A stretch of 64,000 nt of DNA from Bacteroidales bacterium (GCA_014860575.1 JACZJK010000021.1:62001-126000); one strand, 5' to 3'; positions 26,167 through 34,722 are shown, numbered from the stretch's first letter. The notes: generated from the letters alone by a model not told the origin. Numbers and translations are program-made.

Positions 26167-27399
26167 ATGATTCCCGGCTTATCAACCTTCATGCTCATTT
26201 TCCGATCCTTACGGCATCGGAATTACAGGCTGTTCTTTGCCGGTCAGAGTATTTCGCTGATGGGAACCTGGATTCAGAATATAGCACTGGGATGGCTGGT
26301 GTATCGCCTGACCGGTTCTGCAATATATTTGGGTGTGATTGCATTTGCCGGACAAATTCCTTCTTTGTTCATCACGCCATTGGCCGGAGTTTATGCCGAT
26401 CGCTTCAACAGAAGAATCACGCTGTTGATTACACAATCACTTGCCATGCTTACTTCCATTGCGCTGGCCATCATGGTTCTCACCGGCATAGCAGAAATTT
26501 GGGTGCTGATGGTTATGGCTGTAATTGCGGGCGTCATCAATGCTTTTGATACTCCTTTCCGTCATGCCTTTGTGCTTGAACTGGTTGTTGCGCGTGAGGA
26601 TCTATCAAATGCAATAGCCCTAAACAGTTCCTTATATAATACCGCGCGTTTTATCGGCCCGCTGATTGGTGGTTTGTTAATCAGCCTGGTAGGGGAGGGT
26701 TGGTGTTTTATGATCAATGGGATTAGTTTTTCGGCGGCCATTATCAGTCTGCTGATAATTAAGGTGCTGAAGTTTGAACCAGCTAAACAAACCGGGAGCT
26801 TGTTCAGGCAGCTAAAAGACGGACTGAGCTATTCATGGGATTATAAACCTGCCCGGCATCTGCTTTTGTTGATTGCAGTTTGCGGTTTTGTCGGGCTTCC
26901 TTTCCAGGCTTTGATGCCGGCATTTGCCAGCGATGTGTTAAACGGTGGAGCGGCTTTGTTGGGAACCCTGACCGGTTCGTTGGGTGCTGGAGCGTTGACA
27001 GGTGCACTTTATCTTGCTTCAAGGCAGCGCATGAATGCCCTTCCAATAAATATATTTATTGCATCCTTGATGTTTGCTGCGGCGCTGGCATTATTTTCAC
27101 AATCGCAGGTGATTCTACTTTCAATGATTGCTCTATATATCACCGGCTTTGGCATGATTGTCATGTTCAACGCCACCAATGCCCTCTTGCAGGCCATCTC
27201 AGATGAGGACAAACGCGGAAGGGTTATTTCGCTTTATAGTCTGACATTTATGGGCATGACTCCGTTGGGAAACCTTCTGGCAGGTTTCATAGCAGAATAC
27301 AGCAGTGTGGCCCAAACCGTTTTGATTGCTTCAGCAATATGTCTGATCACCGGACTTTTACTCAGGCAGAAGATTACGAGGATAAGGGAATTGGTGTAG
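26167..27399 (+). CDS. MFS transporter, exporter type
   Basis: A 410-residue, 12-helix major facilitator. The N-terminus RHRNYRLFFAGQSISLMGTWIQ and the loop 2-3 motif GVYADRFNRR fit the MFS_3 / EntS-like group, which includes siderophore and drug exporters. The central loop after helix 6 (LKFEPAKQTGSLFRQLKDGL) and a second half beginning near residue 220 are typical. No biosynthetic gene adjoins it, so the substrate is unknown. A strong hairpin at 27464-27493 ends transcription after it. Confidence 0.85.
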   Translation: MIPGLSTFMLIFRSLRHRNYRLFFAGQSISLMGTWIQNIALGWLVYRLTGSAIYLGVIAFAGQIPSLFITPLAGVYADRFNRRITLLITQSLAMLTSIALAIMVLTGIAEIWVLMVMAVIAGVINAFDTPFRHAFVLELVVAREDLSNAIALNSSLYNTARFIGPLIGGLLISLVGEGWCFMINGISFSAAIISLLIIKVLKFEPAKQTGSLFRQLKDGLSYSWDYKPARHLLLLIAVCGFVGLPFQALMPAFASDVLNGGAALLGTLTGSLGAGALTGALYLASRQRMNALPINIFIASLMFAAALALFSQSQVILLSMIALYITGFGMIVMFNATNALLQAISDEDKRGRVISLYSLTFMGMTPLGNLLAGFIAEYSSVAQTVLIASAICLITGLLLRQKITRIRELV

Positions 27400-27463
27400 C
27401 AAATTCTTTAGTAACTAACTGCCATAACCGAAATTTCGGAATTGTATCAGAAAAGAACTTAAC

Positions 27464-27493
27464 AAAAAAAGGCTGCTATTGAGCAACCTTTTT
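27464..27493. terminator. Bidirectional terminator between MFS gene and tRNA-Met
   Basis: The stem AAGGCTGCT / AGCAACCTT (one wobble pair) has an ATTG loop and is flanked by A7 on the left and T5 on the right. It therefore gives a U-tract in both directions. It lies 65 bp past the MFS stop and directly downstream of the tRNA on the minus strand. Confidence 0.85.
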
Positions 27494-27497
27494 CTTG

Positions 27498-27570
27498 TAG
27501 CGAGGATGGGAGTTGAACCCATGACCTTCGGGTTATGAATCCGACGCTCTAACCGCCTGAGCTACCTCGC
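27498..27570 (-). tRNA. tRNA-Met (CAT), elongator type
   Basis: 73 nt on the minus strand. The acceptor stem GGCGAGG pairs with CCTCGCT (G1-U72 wobble). The D arm is GCTCAGGCGGTTAGAGC. The anticodon loop TTCATAA gives anticodon CAT, with an A-C mismatch closing the loop. The T arm contains GGGTTCAACTCCC. The discriminator is A, and CCA is not encoded. The initiator is excluded by the paired position 1-72 and by the lack of three G-C pairs under the anticodon. A lysidine-type Ile tRNA is less likely from the acceptor sequence. Confidence 0.93.
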
Positions 27571-27630
27571 CGCTTAACGGGTCGCAAAATTAAAAAAATA
27601 TTCTATTCAGCACCCTTAAATGCTGAAATC

Positions 27631-28764
27631 TTATTCCCAGCTTCGCTTTTCAGTATATATTACACCTCTTTTATATTGCTCATCCAGCATAAACTTAACA
27701 CAATCAGGTCGGCGGCCTATGAACTCCGGTACATGCACACCATGAGTGTTGTACAGCCCCGAAGCAATCAATCTCAATGCAGCTGTTGCGGCATAACCTG
27801 TTGTGCGCGCCATACTGTGAACCCTGGTTTTACGATTGTATTCGTCGCAGAGTTCCCATTCAATCACAGTTTTCACTCCGTCAACCTCTCCGCGTGCAAT
27901 GATCTTCATTACCGTCAAATCCTCTTCGCCTTCGTTCAGTTTCCATTCTTTAAAAAGTAGTTTTGAGGTAAAATCCAGCGGACTGATTTTCTTTTTGCCA
28001 ATATCAATCTTCGTGGTACTAAGAAATCCTGCGTGGCTCAGCACTCTCATCAATTCTGCATGCCCACGGTATCGCATCGTTTTTTCAGCCATTTCAGGAA
28101 CATCAAGTGTATTGACCAGCGAGCGCAAACCATCACTGTTAAAGGCTTCGAGGGTTCCCACTACGGGCATTTCCATTAATTCGGGTTCGGAAAGTGCCGG
28201 CATGATCACAATCTTTCCATTGCGAACCAAACGCGCCGGGCGGGTGTATTCTTCAAGCACATCGGCAGGTGAGAAAACTGCTTTGTATTCCCAGGGCCAG
28301 GTTCGAACCTTTGGCAAGCCACCCACGTAAATTTCCAACTTCTCGTAGCGATCAAATATATGGCCGGCGTAACCAGCCAGCAAGTTGCTCATACCGGGCG
28401 CTACTCCCATATCGCTGATGATGCAAACCTGCTTTTCTTTGGCTAGCTGATCGAGGATCATCACATCTTCGGGCATAAATGCGATATCAACTGTATCAAC
28501 TCCGGCTACGATTGCCGCTTCCAGGGCTTTGAATCCGAGGTAGCCTGGAACTGCATTTACTGCATAATCAGCGCCAGCAAGAAGACTGAAGATTGTTTGC
28601 TGATCCGAAAGGTCGGCAAGAACAGTCTTGATTCCTGCCTGTTTTTCAAGTTTGTTTAACGAAAATGGATTGATATCCACGGCGGTGACTTCAAAATCAC
28701 CAGCCAAATCCAACGCAATAGGATTTCCGACAAGGCCTGAGCCCAATACAACTACTTTCTTCAT
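27631..28764 (-). CDS. Saccharopine dehydrogenase family protein
   Basis: A 377-residue NAD(P)-dependent oxidoreductase. The Rossmann motif is VLGSGLVGNPIALDLA at the N-terminus, followed by the family-typical DYAVNAVPGYLGFKALEAAI and SDMGVAPGMSNLL. This group covers saccharopine and lysine 6-dehydrogenases (lysine metabolism) and carboxynorspermidine dehydrogenase. The length and the PGMSNL motif fit the lysine-related members best, but substrate is not certain. Its ATG overlaps the stop of the EamA transporter by 4 bp (ATGA), so the pair is translationally coupled. Genes for a possible 2-oxoadipate route lie at 35.8-39.8 kb. Confidence 0.82.
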   Translation of the reverse strand: MKKVVVLGSGLVGNPIALDLAGDFEVTAVDINPFSLNKLEKQAGIKTVLADLSDQQTIFSLLAGADYAVNAVPGYLGFKALEAAIVAGVDTVDIAFMPEDVMILDQLAKEKQVCIISDMGVAPGMSNLLAGYAGHIFDRYEKLEIYVGGLPKVRTWPWEYKAVFSPADVLEEYTRPARLVRNGKIVIMPALSEPELMEMPVVGTLEAFNSDGLRSLVNTLDVPEMAEKTMRYRGHAELMRVLSHAGFLSTTKIDIGKKKISPLDFTSKLLFKEWKLNEGEEDLTVMKIIARGEVDGVKTVIEWELCDEYNRKTRVHSMARTTGYAATAALRLIASGLYNTHGVHVPEFIGRRPDCVKFMLDEQYKRGVIYTEKRSWE

Positions 28765-29699
28765 TTAGATTTCTTTTCTTTAGTAAACGTAATATAGCGG
28801 TATGCTGACACTATACTCATTTTCCGCTTATACTGCGACAAAGCCACACCAGCCAACACCATAAATATTCCAGCCAGTTTGGGCGCATCAAACTTTTCAC
28901 CGATAAAAAAAAATGAAAAAATGGCTGTAAACACTGGAATTATATTGGTGAAAATATTTGCGCGGCTGATTCCAAGCTGCTTGGTTGTGATTGTATAAAA
29001 CACAAACGCAAGCGAACTGGCGAAAAAGGCAAGTAAGAGCAGAGAGCTTATAAGTCGCTGATCAGGAACTACTGTCAAAAATTTCTTAAAATCCATTAAC
29101 AGGAACAACGGTAAAAAATACCAGATGCCGATAAAATTTTGTGTGAACACTATCGTCAGGGCTGAGTAGTAGGTAGTTAATTTCTTCAGTAGAACAGAAT
29201 ATCCGACAGCCACTGCAATGGCGAGGGCCAGAAAACCAACACCCGCCGGCGATGCTGCCATGCTCATGTCGGGCTTGATCAGCATGATAAGTACACCGAA
29301 AAATGAGATGATCATACCGGCAATAGTCGCTTTGCCCAATTTTTCCTTTAAAACATATATGCCTGCGATGGGTGTAAACAATGGGATGGTGGAAATAATC
29401 ACTGAACTGATGGCTGGCGACGTAAGCTTTAGCCCGAAGTTTTCCCCGATAAAATAGAGGAATGGGTTTAACAGTGATGAAAGCAGCAATAGCTTATAGT
29501 GCTCTTTCCTGATTTTCTCGTTTTTCTTCCATAGTTTAATAATGATCCACAAAATGGTGGTTGAGATTATCAGACGTAGGAAAACCGTGGTGATGGGATC
29601 GTAATATTCAAAAACAATGGTTGACCAAATAAATGACATGCCCCAGAACAGCATGGCCAGCAAAGCAAGCAGATAAACAAACCAGGGTTGCGAATTCAC
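28761..29699 (-). CDS. EamA/DMT family transporter
   Basis: A 312-residue membrane protein with ten predicted helices in two EamA repeats (one starting near LLAMLFWGMSFIWS, the other near residue 155, GFLALAIAVAVGYSVLLKK). PAISSVIISTIPLFTPIAG matches the conserved end of the first repeat. Members export amino acids and other metabolites. Overlap with the saccharopine dehydrogenase-like gene suggests an amino-acid-related substrate, which is inference. The C-terminus has a basic tail (KEKKSK). Confidence 0.85.
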   Translation of the reverse strand: MNSQPWFVYLLALLAMLFWGMSFIWSTIVFEYYDPITTVFLRLIISTTILWIIIKLWKKNEKIRKEHYKLLLLSSLLNPFLYFIGENFGLKLTSPAISSVIISTIPLFTPIAGIYVLKEKLGKATIAGMIISFFGVLIMLIKPDMSMAASPAGVGFLALAIAVAVGYSVLLKKLTTYYSALTIVFTQNFIGIWYFLPLFLLMDFKKFLTVVPDQRLISSLLLLAFFASSLAFVFYTITTKQLGISRANIFTNIIPVFTAIFSFFFIGEKFDAPKLAGIFMVLAGVALSQYKRKMSIVSAYRYITFTKEKKSK

Positions 29700-29744
29700 G
29701 AATTAATGAATGATTTCTAAGGCGGCAAAGATATTCAATTAAAT

Positions 29745-29849
29745 TTGGAAGTTGGAAGGCTGAAGTCCGAAGTCGGAAGCCGGAAGACCCAAGTTTGAAG
29801 ACAGAAAACCGAAAACTGAATACCAATTACCGAATACCGAATACCGAGT
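29745..29849. repeat. Degenerate 7-bp-periodic stretch
   Basis: Fifteen heptamers in unbroken phase between the divergent EamA and ECF sigma genes. The first eight end in AAG (TTGGAAG twice, GCTGAAG, TCCGAAG, TCGGAAG, CCGGAAG, ACCCAAG, TTTGAAG). The rest are ACAGAAA, ACCGAAA, ACTGAAT, ACCAATT, ACCGAAT twice and ACCGAGT. Confidence 0.88.
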
Positions 29850-29960
29850 ATGCTCAAACAGCCCTAACAAGGCATATATTTTACTATTTTCTAAAAAATA
29901 TCTACCAATTCTGTAACATTGTAAAAACTGCTTCGTCATTAAAACAAAATTACAGCGCCA

Positions 29961-30557
29961 GTGGAAACGCAAACCATTAACATCCATCATGAGCTGATCA
30001 AAGCCTGCCTGAAACGATCGGATGATCCGGCCGGGAAAGCAGAAAAACGAAAAGCGCAATACGAACTGTATAAATTATATTATAAAGCCATGTACAACAC
30101 TGCCCTGCGCATAGTCAACAACACCGGAGAAGCGGAAGACATCATGCAGAATTCATTTCTGGATGCTTTTAGCAAGCTGGAAACCTGGCATGGAACAGGC
30201 ACTTTTGGTTCGTGGCTTAAGCGGATTGTAGTAAATAATGCTGTGGATGCCATAAGGCAGCAACGTGAATTCAGACTTCTAACGGATGATGAACTGGAAA
30301 TTCCGGACTTCGGTACAAATGATTCTTATGACGACATTGAAGCCAGGGTAGAAGAAGTTAAAAATGCCATGAAACAATTGAGTCATGAAGACCGCATCAT
30401 CTTGTCGCTTTTCCTTCTCGAAGGCTATGACCACGAAGAAATTTCGGGCATACTCGAAATCTCATACAATGCTACCCGCACCCGTTATTCACGTGCCCGT
30501 CAAAGACTCTGCAATATTTTAAAAATGCAGCAGGCGCACAAGTTCAATTATAATTAA
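29961..30557 (+). CDS. ECF RNA polymerase sigma factor
   Basis: A 198-residue sigma-70 family protein with regions 2 and 4 only. Region 2 reads KAMYNTALRIVNNTGEAEDI and MQNSFLDAF; region 4 reads SLFLLEGYDHEEISGILEIS with a helix-turn-helix around ISYNATRTRYSRARQRL. The start must be GTG at 29961 because there is no in-frame ATG before region 2. A membrane protein (16 bp downstream) and a DUF4097-like protein follow on the same strand, the common Bacteroidota sigma / anti-sigma / effector order. Confidence 0.92.
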   Translation: METQTINIHHELIKACLKRSDDPAGKAEKRKAQYELYKLYYKAMYNTALRIVNNTGEAEDIMQNSFLDAFSKLETWHGTGTFGSWLKRIVVNNAVDAIRQQREFRLLTDDELEIPDFGTNDSYDDIEARVEEVKNAMKQLSHEDRIILSLFLLEGYDHEEISGILEISYNATRTRYSRARQRLCNILKMQQAHKFNYN

Positions 30558-30560
30558 TAC

Positions 30561-30566
30561 GGAGGA
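30561..30566 (+). promoter_or_regulatory. Strong Shine-Dalgarno sequence before the anti-sigma-like gene
   Basis: GGAGGA lies 6 bases before the ATG at 30573. Most genes here lack such a site, so this gene may be translated at a high rate relative to the sigma factor. Confidence 0.6.
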
Positions 30567-30572
30567 AGACAG

Positions 30573-31094
30573 ATGAAAAACTTAGAAGACAATATCCGTA
30601 CAAACCATCATCTCTTTGATGATGCCGAGCCCATGGAAGGCCATTTCGAAAGGTTCGCACAAAAACTTGACAAACAGGCTAATAAAAAGCCGGTTGTTCT
30701 TCGCTTCAGCTTTATTTGGAGGGCAGCTGCTGCTGTGTTGATCCTGGTTGCGGTTTCAGTTTTATACAATCAAATCAATGATCTGAACCTGATCAAGACA
30801 ACACAAAGCCAGGAGTTGCCGACTGAACTTATGGAAGCTACAAATTATTATGCAAATCTGAACCGTGAAAAAATCAGCCAGCTCGATGCAATATCAGCTG
30901 AGGATCCTGAAATCAAAGAAGTGGTTAGCATTGCTTTGCAGGAAATGGAAGCCGTTGACAGCAGCTCGGAAGAACTCAAGGAAAAGTATATCGAAACCAA
31001 AGATGACCGCGTAATTGATGCCATTATCACAAACTACAGGGTTTTGGGCGATTTACTCGATCATATTATTCAAAAAGTAAATGAATCTCGTTAA
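30573..31094 (+). CDS. Putative membrane anti-sigma factor
   Basis: A 173-residue single-span protein: cytoplasmic N-terminus of about 45 residues (GHFERFAQKLDKQ), a transmembrane segment at about 48-66 (IWRAAAAVLILVAVSVLY) and a helical extracytoplasmic domain of about 105 residues rich in Glu. There is no zinc-binding HxxxCxxC motif. Position directly after the ECF sigma gene, with topology to match, suggests it is the anti-sigma factor, though the sequence alone does not prove it. It is preceded by GGAGGA, a good ribosome binding site. Confidence 0.72.
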   Translation: MKNLEDNIRTNHHLFDDAEPMEGHFERFAQKLDKQANKKPVVLRFSFIWRAAAAVLILVAVSVLYNQINDLNLIKTTQSQELPTELMEATNYYANLNREKISQLDAISAEDPEIKEVVSIALQEMEAVDSSSEELKEKYIETKDDRVIDAIITNYRVLGDLLDHIIQKVNESR

Positions 31095-31120
31095 TCAATT
31101 TAAAACAAATTTTCAACGCC

Positions 31121-32176
31121 ATGAAAACAACAAAAACAATCAGTTCACTCATCCTGACAGCCATCTTACTACTATCTGCATTTGTTGGCTTCGCACAGGA
31201 AGCATCCAAAACAATCAATAAAAGCTTTATGGTAAATAAGGATGCGACACTGTCCGTAGATAACCGCTTCGGGAAAATCCATTGCAATGTGTGGGATAAA
31301 AATGAAATTGCCATTGAGGTGGAGATCACTGCCATTGCTCCAAATCAGAAAATGGCAGAACAAATGGTAGCAAATGTGAATGTTGACATCAACGGCAACG
31401 CCAGCAAGGTGACTGCTGTCACATCAATGCAGGACAAAACTTCGACCAACGGGAAAACCTCAATAAATATTGATTATACCATCAATATACCGCGAACGCT
31501 CAATCTGCAGTTATCAAACAAATTTGGTGATATTTACCTCGATGAGAATACCAGGTCAAGCCAGATTCTTCTTGAATACGGCAACTTGCAGGTTAATAAT
31601 CTTGCCGGCGAAAATCATCAGCTCACCATGAAGTTCAGCAAAGGAAGATTGGGCAAGGCCGAAAACCTCAACCTGGATATGGGCTATTCTGAGCTGACTT
31701 GTAATGAAATCACTGACCTTGTGATTGATTCAAAATTTTCGACATTTGAAATAGAAAATGTTGGCAGCATCCGTCATGATTCACAATATGACACCAATCG
31801 TTTTGGTGATTCTGAATCATTTACTTCAGTAGCGAAGTTCAGTACGATCAACATCGGGTCCGTAAGCGATTTGCTTGACCTTGATGTGCGTTATGGTGGG
31901 GCTACCGTGAAAGAAATAGGCCCGAAGTTCAGCTATGTAGTTGTCAATAACAGCTTTGGCAATGTTGATCTTCGGTTCGATCCTGAAATCAGCTTTATGC
32001 TTGATGCTGAAAGTAGTTTTGGGGAAGTTTCATTTCCGCGCAGTTCTGATGTTGTTGTGGAGGAAGTTTCTTTTACCGGCAAAACCTACAAAGGCACTGT
32101 TGGCAAGCAAGGCAAATCAAGCCGAAAGGTTACCATCACAACCCGCAATGGTGATGTGAACCTAAAACTGAAATAA
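31121..32176 (+). CDS. Secreted DUF4097-like beta-repeat protein
   Basis: A 351-residue protein with a signal peptide (SSLILTAILLLSAFVGFAQ) and many short beta strands with repeating patterns such as VDNRFGKIHCNVWDKNEI and LSNKFGDIYLDENT. This resembles the DUF4097 / putative adhesin beta-helix group often found at the end of Bacteroidota ECF operons. It is probably located in the periplasm or outer membrane. The function is unknown. A hairpin at 32205-32234 ends the operon. Confidence 0.75.
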   Translation: MKTTKTISSLILTAILLLSAFVGFAQEASKTINKSFMVNKDATLSVDNRFGKIHCNVWDKNEIAIEVEITAIAPNQKMAEQMVANVNVDINGNASKVTAVTSMQDKTSTNGKTSINIDYTINIPRTLNLQLSNKFGDIYLDENTRSSQILLEYGNLQVNNLAGENHQLTMKFSKGRLGKAENLNLDMGYSELTCNEITDLVIDSKFSTFEIENVGSIRHDSQYDTNRFGDSESFTSVAKFSTINIGSVSDLLDLDVRYGGATVKEIGPKFSYVVVNNSFGNVDLRFDPEISFMLDAESSFGEVSFPRSSDVVVEEVSFTGKTYKGTVGKQGKSSRKVTITTRNGDVNLKLK

Positions 32177-32204
32177 CAAATAAAAAATCCTTCTATTTTG
32201 TTGT

Positions 32205-32245
32205 CAGCCTGGTATCCTGCAAGATGCCAGGCTGTCTGCTTTTAC
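32205..32245 (+). terminator. Terminator of the ECF sigma operon
   Basis: A 12-bp stem with one wobble, CAGCCTGGTATC / GATGCCAGGCTG, and a CTGCAA loop, followed by TCTGCTTTTA. The U-tract is modest. Confidence 0.65.
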
Positions 32246-32346
32246 TATTGATAATTTTGTTAGGTTTAAATTTCGTTTTACTAACATATTAGGGAAAGTT
32301 CTGTAATTTGATTGTCTATTAATTTTTATCCTGAAGCCATTTTATA

Positions 32347-32377
32347 TTGCACAGCAATTAAATCTTGATTAATTTTG
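32347..32377 (+). promoter_or_regulatory. Bacteroidota-type promoter of nrfHA
   Basis: TTG (32347-32349) is followed after 20 bp by TAATTTTG (32370-32377), a full match to the -33/-7 consensus. The nrfH ATG is 66 bp further. No obvious CRP- or Fnr-like palindrome was seen near it. Confidence 0.6.
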
Positions 32378-32442
32378 TCAATCAATGTAAAAGAATATAA
32401 GTACCCGATTACTGGTATAAGTTTAATTAATAGCACCGGCCT

Positions 32443-33024
32443 ATGATACTGAGGAAATTATCACCACCACCGGCCTGGCGAATCCCGGTTATCATTGCAC
32501 TTGGAATATTTTTCGGGATTGCATTTTTGGCTGTGCATGTTTCACGAGCGCCTTCGTATTTGTCGAACAAACCCGAAACCTGCATCAATTGCCATGTTAT
32601 GTATCCGCAATATGCTTCGTGGTCGCATAGCAGCCATCGTGAGGCGGCCACTTGTAGCGATTGCCACGTTCCGCACGACAATATTTTCAGAACCTATTAT
32701 TTTAAAGCCAGCGATGGCGCAAGGCATGCGACAATCTTTACCGCCCGTCTGGAACCGCATGTGATCCAGATCAAGAATGCCGGAAAAAACGTGGTTCAGG
32801 AAAACTGCATCCGTTGTCATCAGGATCTGGTTGAAATGACCCAATTAGTTGAAGTAACAGGCCGTTCGGCAAGAAAGGGCGAAGGAAAAGTTTGCTGGGA
32901 TTGCCACCGCGAAGTGCCGCACGGAACAGTAAAAAGCCTCGCAGCAGCGCCTCATGCATTGGTCCCACGACTGCCTTCAGTTTTCCCCGATTGGCTTGAA
33001 AAATACCTGAAAAGAACAGAATGA
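32443..33024 (+). CDS. nrfH: Cytochrome c nitrite reductase small subunit NrfH
   Basis: NrfH is the membrane quinol dehydrogenase that feeds electrons to NrfA. The 193-residue protein has one N-terminal membrane anchor (about 13-33) and four CxxCH heme sites: C47-INCH, C71-SDCH, C122-IRCH and C151-WDCH. The first is CINCHVM, where the Met after the heme His is the known unusual axial ligand of NrfH heme 1. nrfA follows 163 bp downstream on the same strand. The gap is filled by a heptad-periodic stretch. No heme-lyase or cytochrome c maturation gene is in the window. Confidence 0.96.
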   Translation: MILRKLSPPPAWRIPVIIALGIFFGIAFLAVHVSRAPSYLSNKPETCINCHVMYPQYASWSHSSHREAATCSDCHVPHDNIFRTYYFKASDGARHATIFTARLEPHVIQIKNAGKNVVQENCIRCHQDLVEMTQLVEVTGRSARKGEGKVCWDCHREVPHGTVKSLAAAPHALVPRLPSVFPDWLEKYLKRTE

Positions 33025-33054
33025 ACGGCACTTCGTCAAGGTTAGTTTCAGTAA

Positions 33055-33159
33055 CCCGGAACCTGGAACCCGGAACGAAAAGCAGCAGCAGAAAGCAGTA
33101 GGCAAAACCTTGAACCTTGAACTTTAAACTTTGAACAAGAAACCGCAACCCGCAACAAG
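33055..33159. repeat. Degenerate 7-bp-periodic stretch inside the nrfHA operon
   Basis: Fifteen heptamers: CCCGGAA, CCTGGAA, CCCGGAA, CGAAAAG, CAGCAGC, AGAAAGC, AGTAGGC, AAAACCT, TGAACCT, TGAACTT, TAAACTT, TGAACAA, GAAACCG, CAACCCG, CAACAAG. It separates nrfH from nrfA. Confidence 0.85.
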
Positions 33160-33187
33160 TAAACACCAACAATAAAATCCTTCAACC

Positions 33188-34663
33188 ATGGCAAGCATCA
33201 AAGAATTATCAGCGAAAAAACCCTGGCTCAACTGGGTGATTTTTGTGGCAACCATCGTGGTTGTTTTCCTGCTCGGACTTTTAGCTTCCTCCATCGTGGA
33301 GCGCCGCAGTGAATCACAGTTGTACTTCCAGATGACAAGTGAAATTCCTGAATGGGAACCCAGAAACGAAGTCTGGGGTCAGAACTTTCCACGCCAATAC
33401 CAATCCTATGTGAAAACTGCCGATACCAGTTTCAGAAGTAAGCATGGCGGTTCTGCCAAAATAGATTACCTCGAAAAATATCCTGAGCTGGTTGTTATGT
33501 GGGCGGGCTATGCATTTGCACGGGATTACGATCAGGGACGTGGCCACTATTATGCTGTAACGAACATTCAGAAAACCTTACGAACCGTTCAGCCACAGCC
33601 GGCTACCTGCTGGACCTGTAAGAGCACGGATGTGCCGCGCATGATGAACGAGATCGGCGTAGCTGAATTTTATAAATCAACCTGGGCTGAAATGGGTTCT
33701 GAAATTGTTAATCATATTGGTTGCCAGGATTGTCACGATCCCAAAACAATGAACCTGCGTATTACCCGTCCGGCCTTGGCTGAAGCATTTGAACGCCAGG
33801 GTAAAAATATTGAAGAGGCAACCCATCAGGAAATGCGATCCCTTGTTTGTGCACAATGCCATGTTGAGTATTATTTTAAGGGCGAAGGAAAATACTTAAC
33901 ATTTCCCTGGGATAATGGTTTTAGTGCCGAAGACATGGAAAGCTACTATGATTCCTATGATTTTACTGACTGGACTCACGCCCTCAGCCGCGCTCCCATG
34001 CTCAAAGCACAGCATCCGGATTATGAATTATACATGACCGGAGTGCATGCCGATCGTGGCGTTTCATGTGCCGATTGCCATATGCCCTATAAACGCGAAG
34101 GTGGTTTGAAATTTACTGACCATCACATAGGAAGTCCGCTAAATAATATTTCAGGCTCCTGCCAGGTGTGCCATCGGGAAAGTGAAGCCAAGCTGCTTGA
34201 AAACGTTTATGATCGCCAGGCCAAGGTTTCTGAACTACGCAGGATCACAGAAAAAAACCTTGCAAGGGTTCACATAGAGGCAAAAATTGCATGGGATAAT
34301 GGCGCTACTGAACAGGAAATGGCTCCCGTGCTCACTTTAATCCGTCATGCGCAATGGCGCTGGGATTGGGTAGCGGCTTCCAATGCAATGGGTTTTCACT
34401 CACCTGCAGAATGCCTGAGGGTACTTGGAACTTCTATTCAGAAATCAAATGAAGCCCGAATCCTTCTGACGGAAATTCTTGTAAAGCGCGGCGTTGAAGT
34501 GCCTGTGCAACTGCCTGATATCAGTACAAAGGAAAAAGCACAGCAATTTGTTGGTTTACCAATGGAAGAAATTCGTAACCAGAAAAACGACTTTTTGCAA
34601 AATACACTTCCTGAATGGCTGAAGCAGGCCGCAGAACGTGAAAGTAAAATGGGAATTCTTTAA
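33188..34663 (+). CDS. nrfA: Ammonia-forming cytochrome c nitrite reductase NrfA
   Basis: The periplasmic pentaheme enzyme reduces nitrite to ammonium with six electrons. The 491-residue protein has an N-terminal membrane/signal segment (about 15-35), the catalytic CxxCK heme site C141-WTCK, and four CxxCH sites at 179 (CQDCH), 221 (CAQCH), 294 (CADCH) and 325 (CQVCH). The active-site histidine is probably H287 in TGVHADRG. CHMPY and FTDHHIGSP supply the distal ligands known in the family. Heme site spacing and length are normal. Together with NrfH it forms a complete quinol-nitrite oxidoreductase, so the organism can probably ammonify nitrite anaerobically. Confidence 0.97.
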   Translation: MASIKELSAKKPWLNWVIFVATIVVVFLLGLLASSIVERRSESQLYFQMTSEIPEWEPRNEVWGQNFPRQYQSYVKTADTSFRSKHGGSAKIDYLEKYPELVVMWAGYAFARDYDQGRGHYYAVTNIQKTLRTVQPQPATCWTCKSTDVPRMMNEIGVAEFYKSTWAEMGSEIVNHIGCQDCHDPKTMNLRITRPALAEAFERQGKNIEEATHQEMRSLVCAQCHVEYYFKGEGKYLTFPWDNGFSAEDMESYYDSYDFTDWTHALSRAPMLKAQHPDYELYMTGVHADRGVSCADCHMPYKREGGLKFTDHHIGSPLNNISGSCQVCHRESEAKLLENVYDRQAKVSELRRITEKNLARVHIEAKIAWDNGATEQEMAPVLTLIRHAQWRWDWVAASNAMGFHSPAECLRVLGTSIQKSNEARILLTEILVKRGVEVPVQLPDISTKEKAQQFVGLPMEEIRNQKNDFLQNTLPEWLKQAAERESKMGIL

Positions 34664-34686
34664 GACTATGTCGTTTAAATAAAGTG

Positions 34687-34722
34687 AAAGGCTATTTTTG
34701 CATTTTTCCAAAAATAGCCTTT
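34687..34722 (+). promoter_or_regulatory. 14-bp perfect inverted repeat with -7 box at lplA start
   Basis: AAAGGCTATTTTTG and its exact reverse complement CAAAAATAGCCTTT flank an 8-base loop. The first arm contains TATTTTTG (34693-34700), a TAnnTTTG -7 box, and the second arm ends on the base before the lplA ATG. It lies 24 bp past the nrfA stop. It could be an operator, an attenuator or a translation-blocking hairpin; no U-tract follows. Confidence 0.65.
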
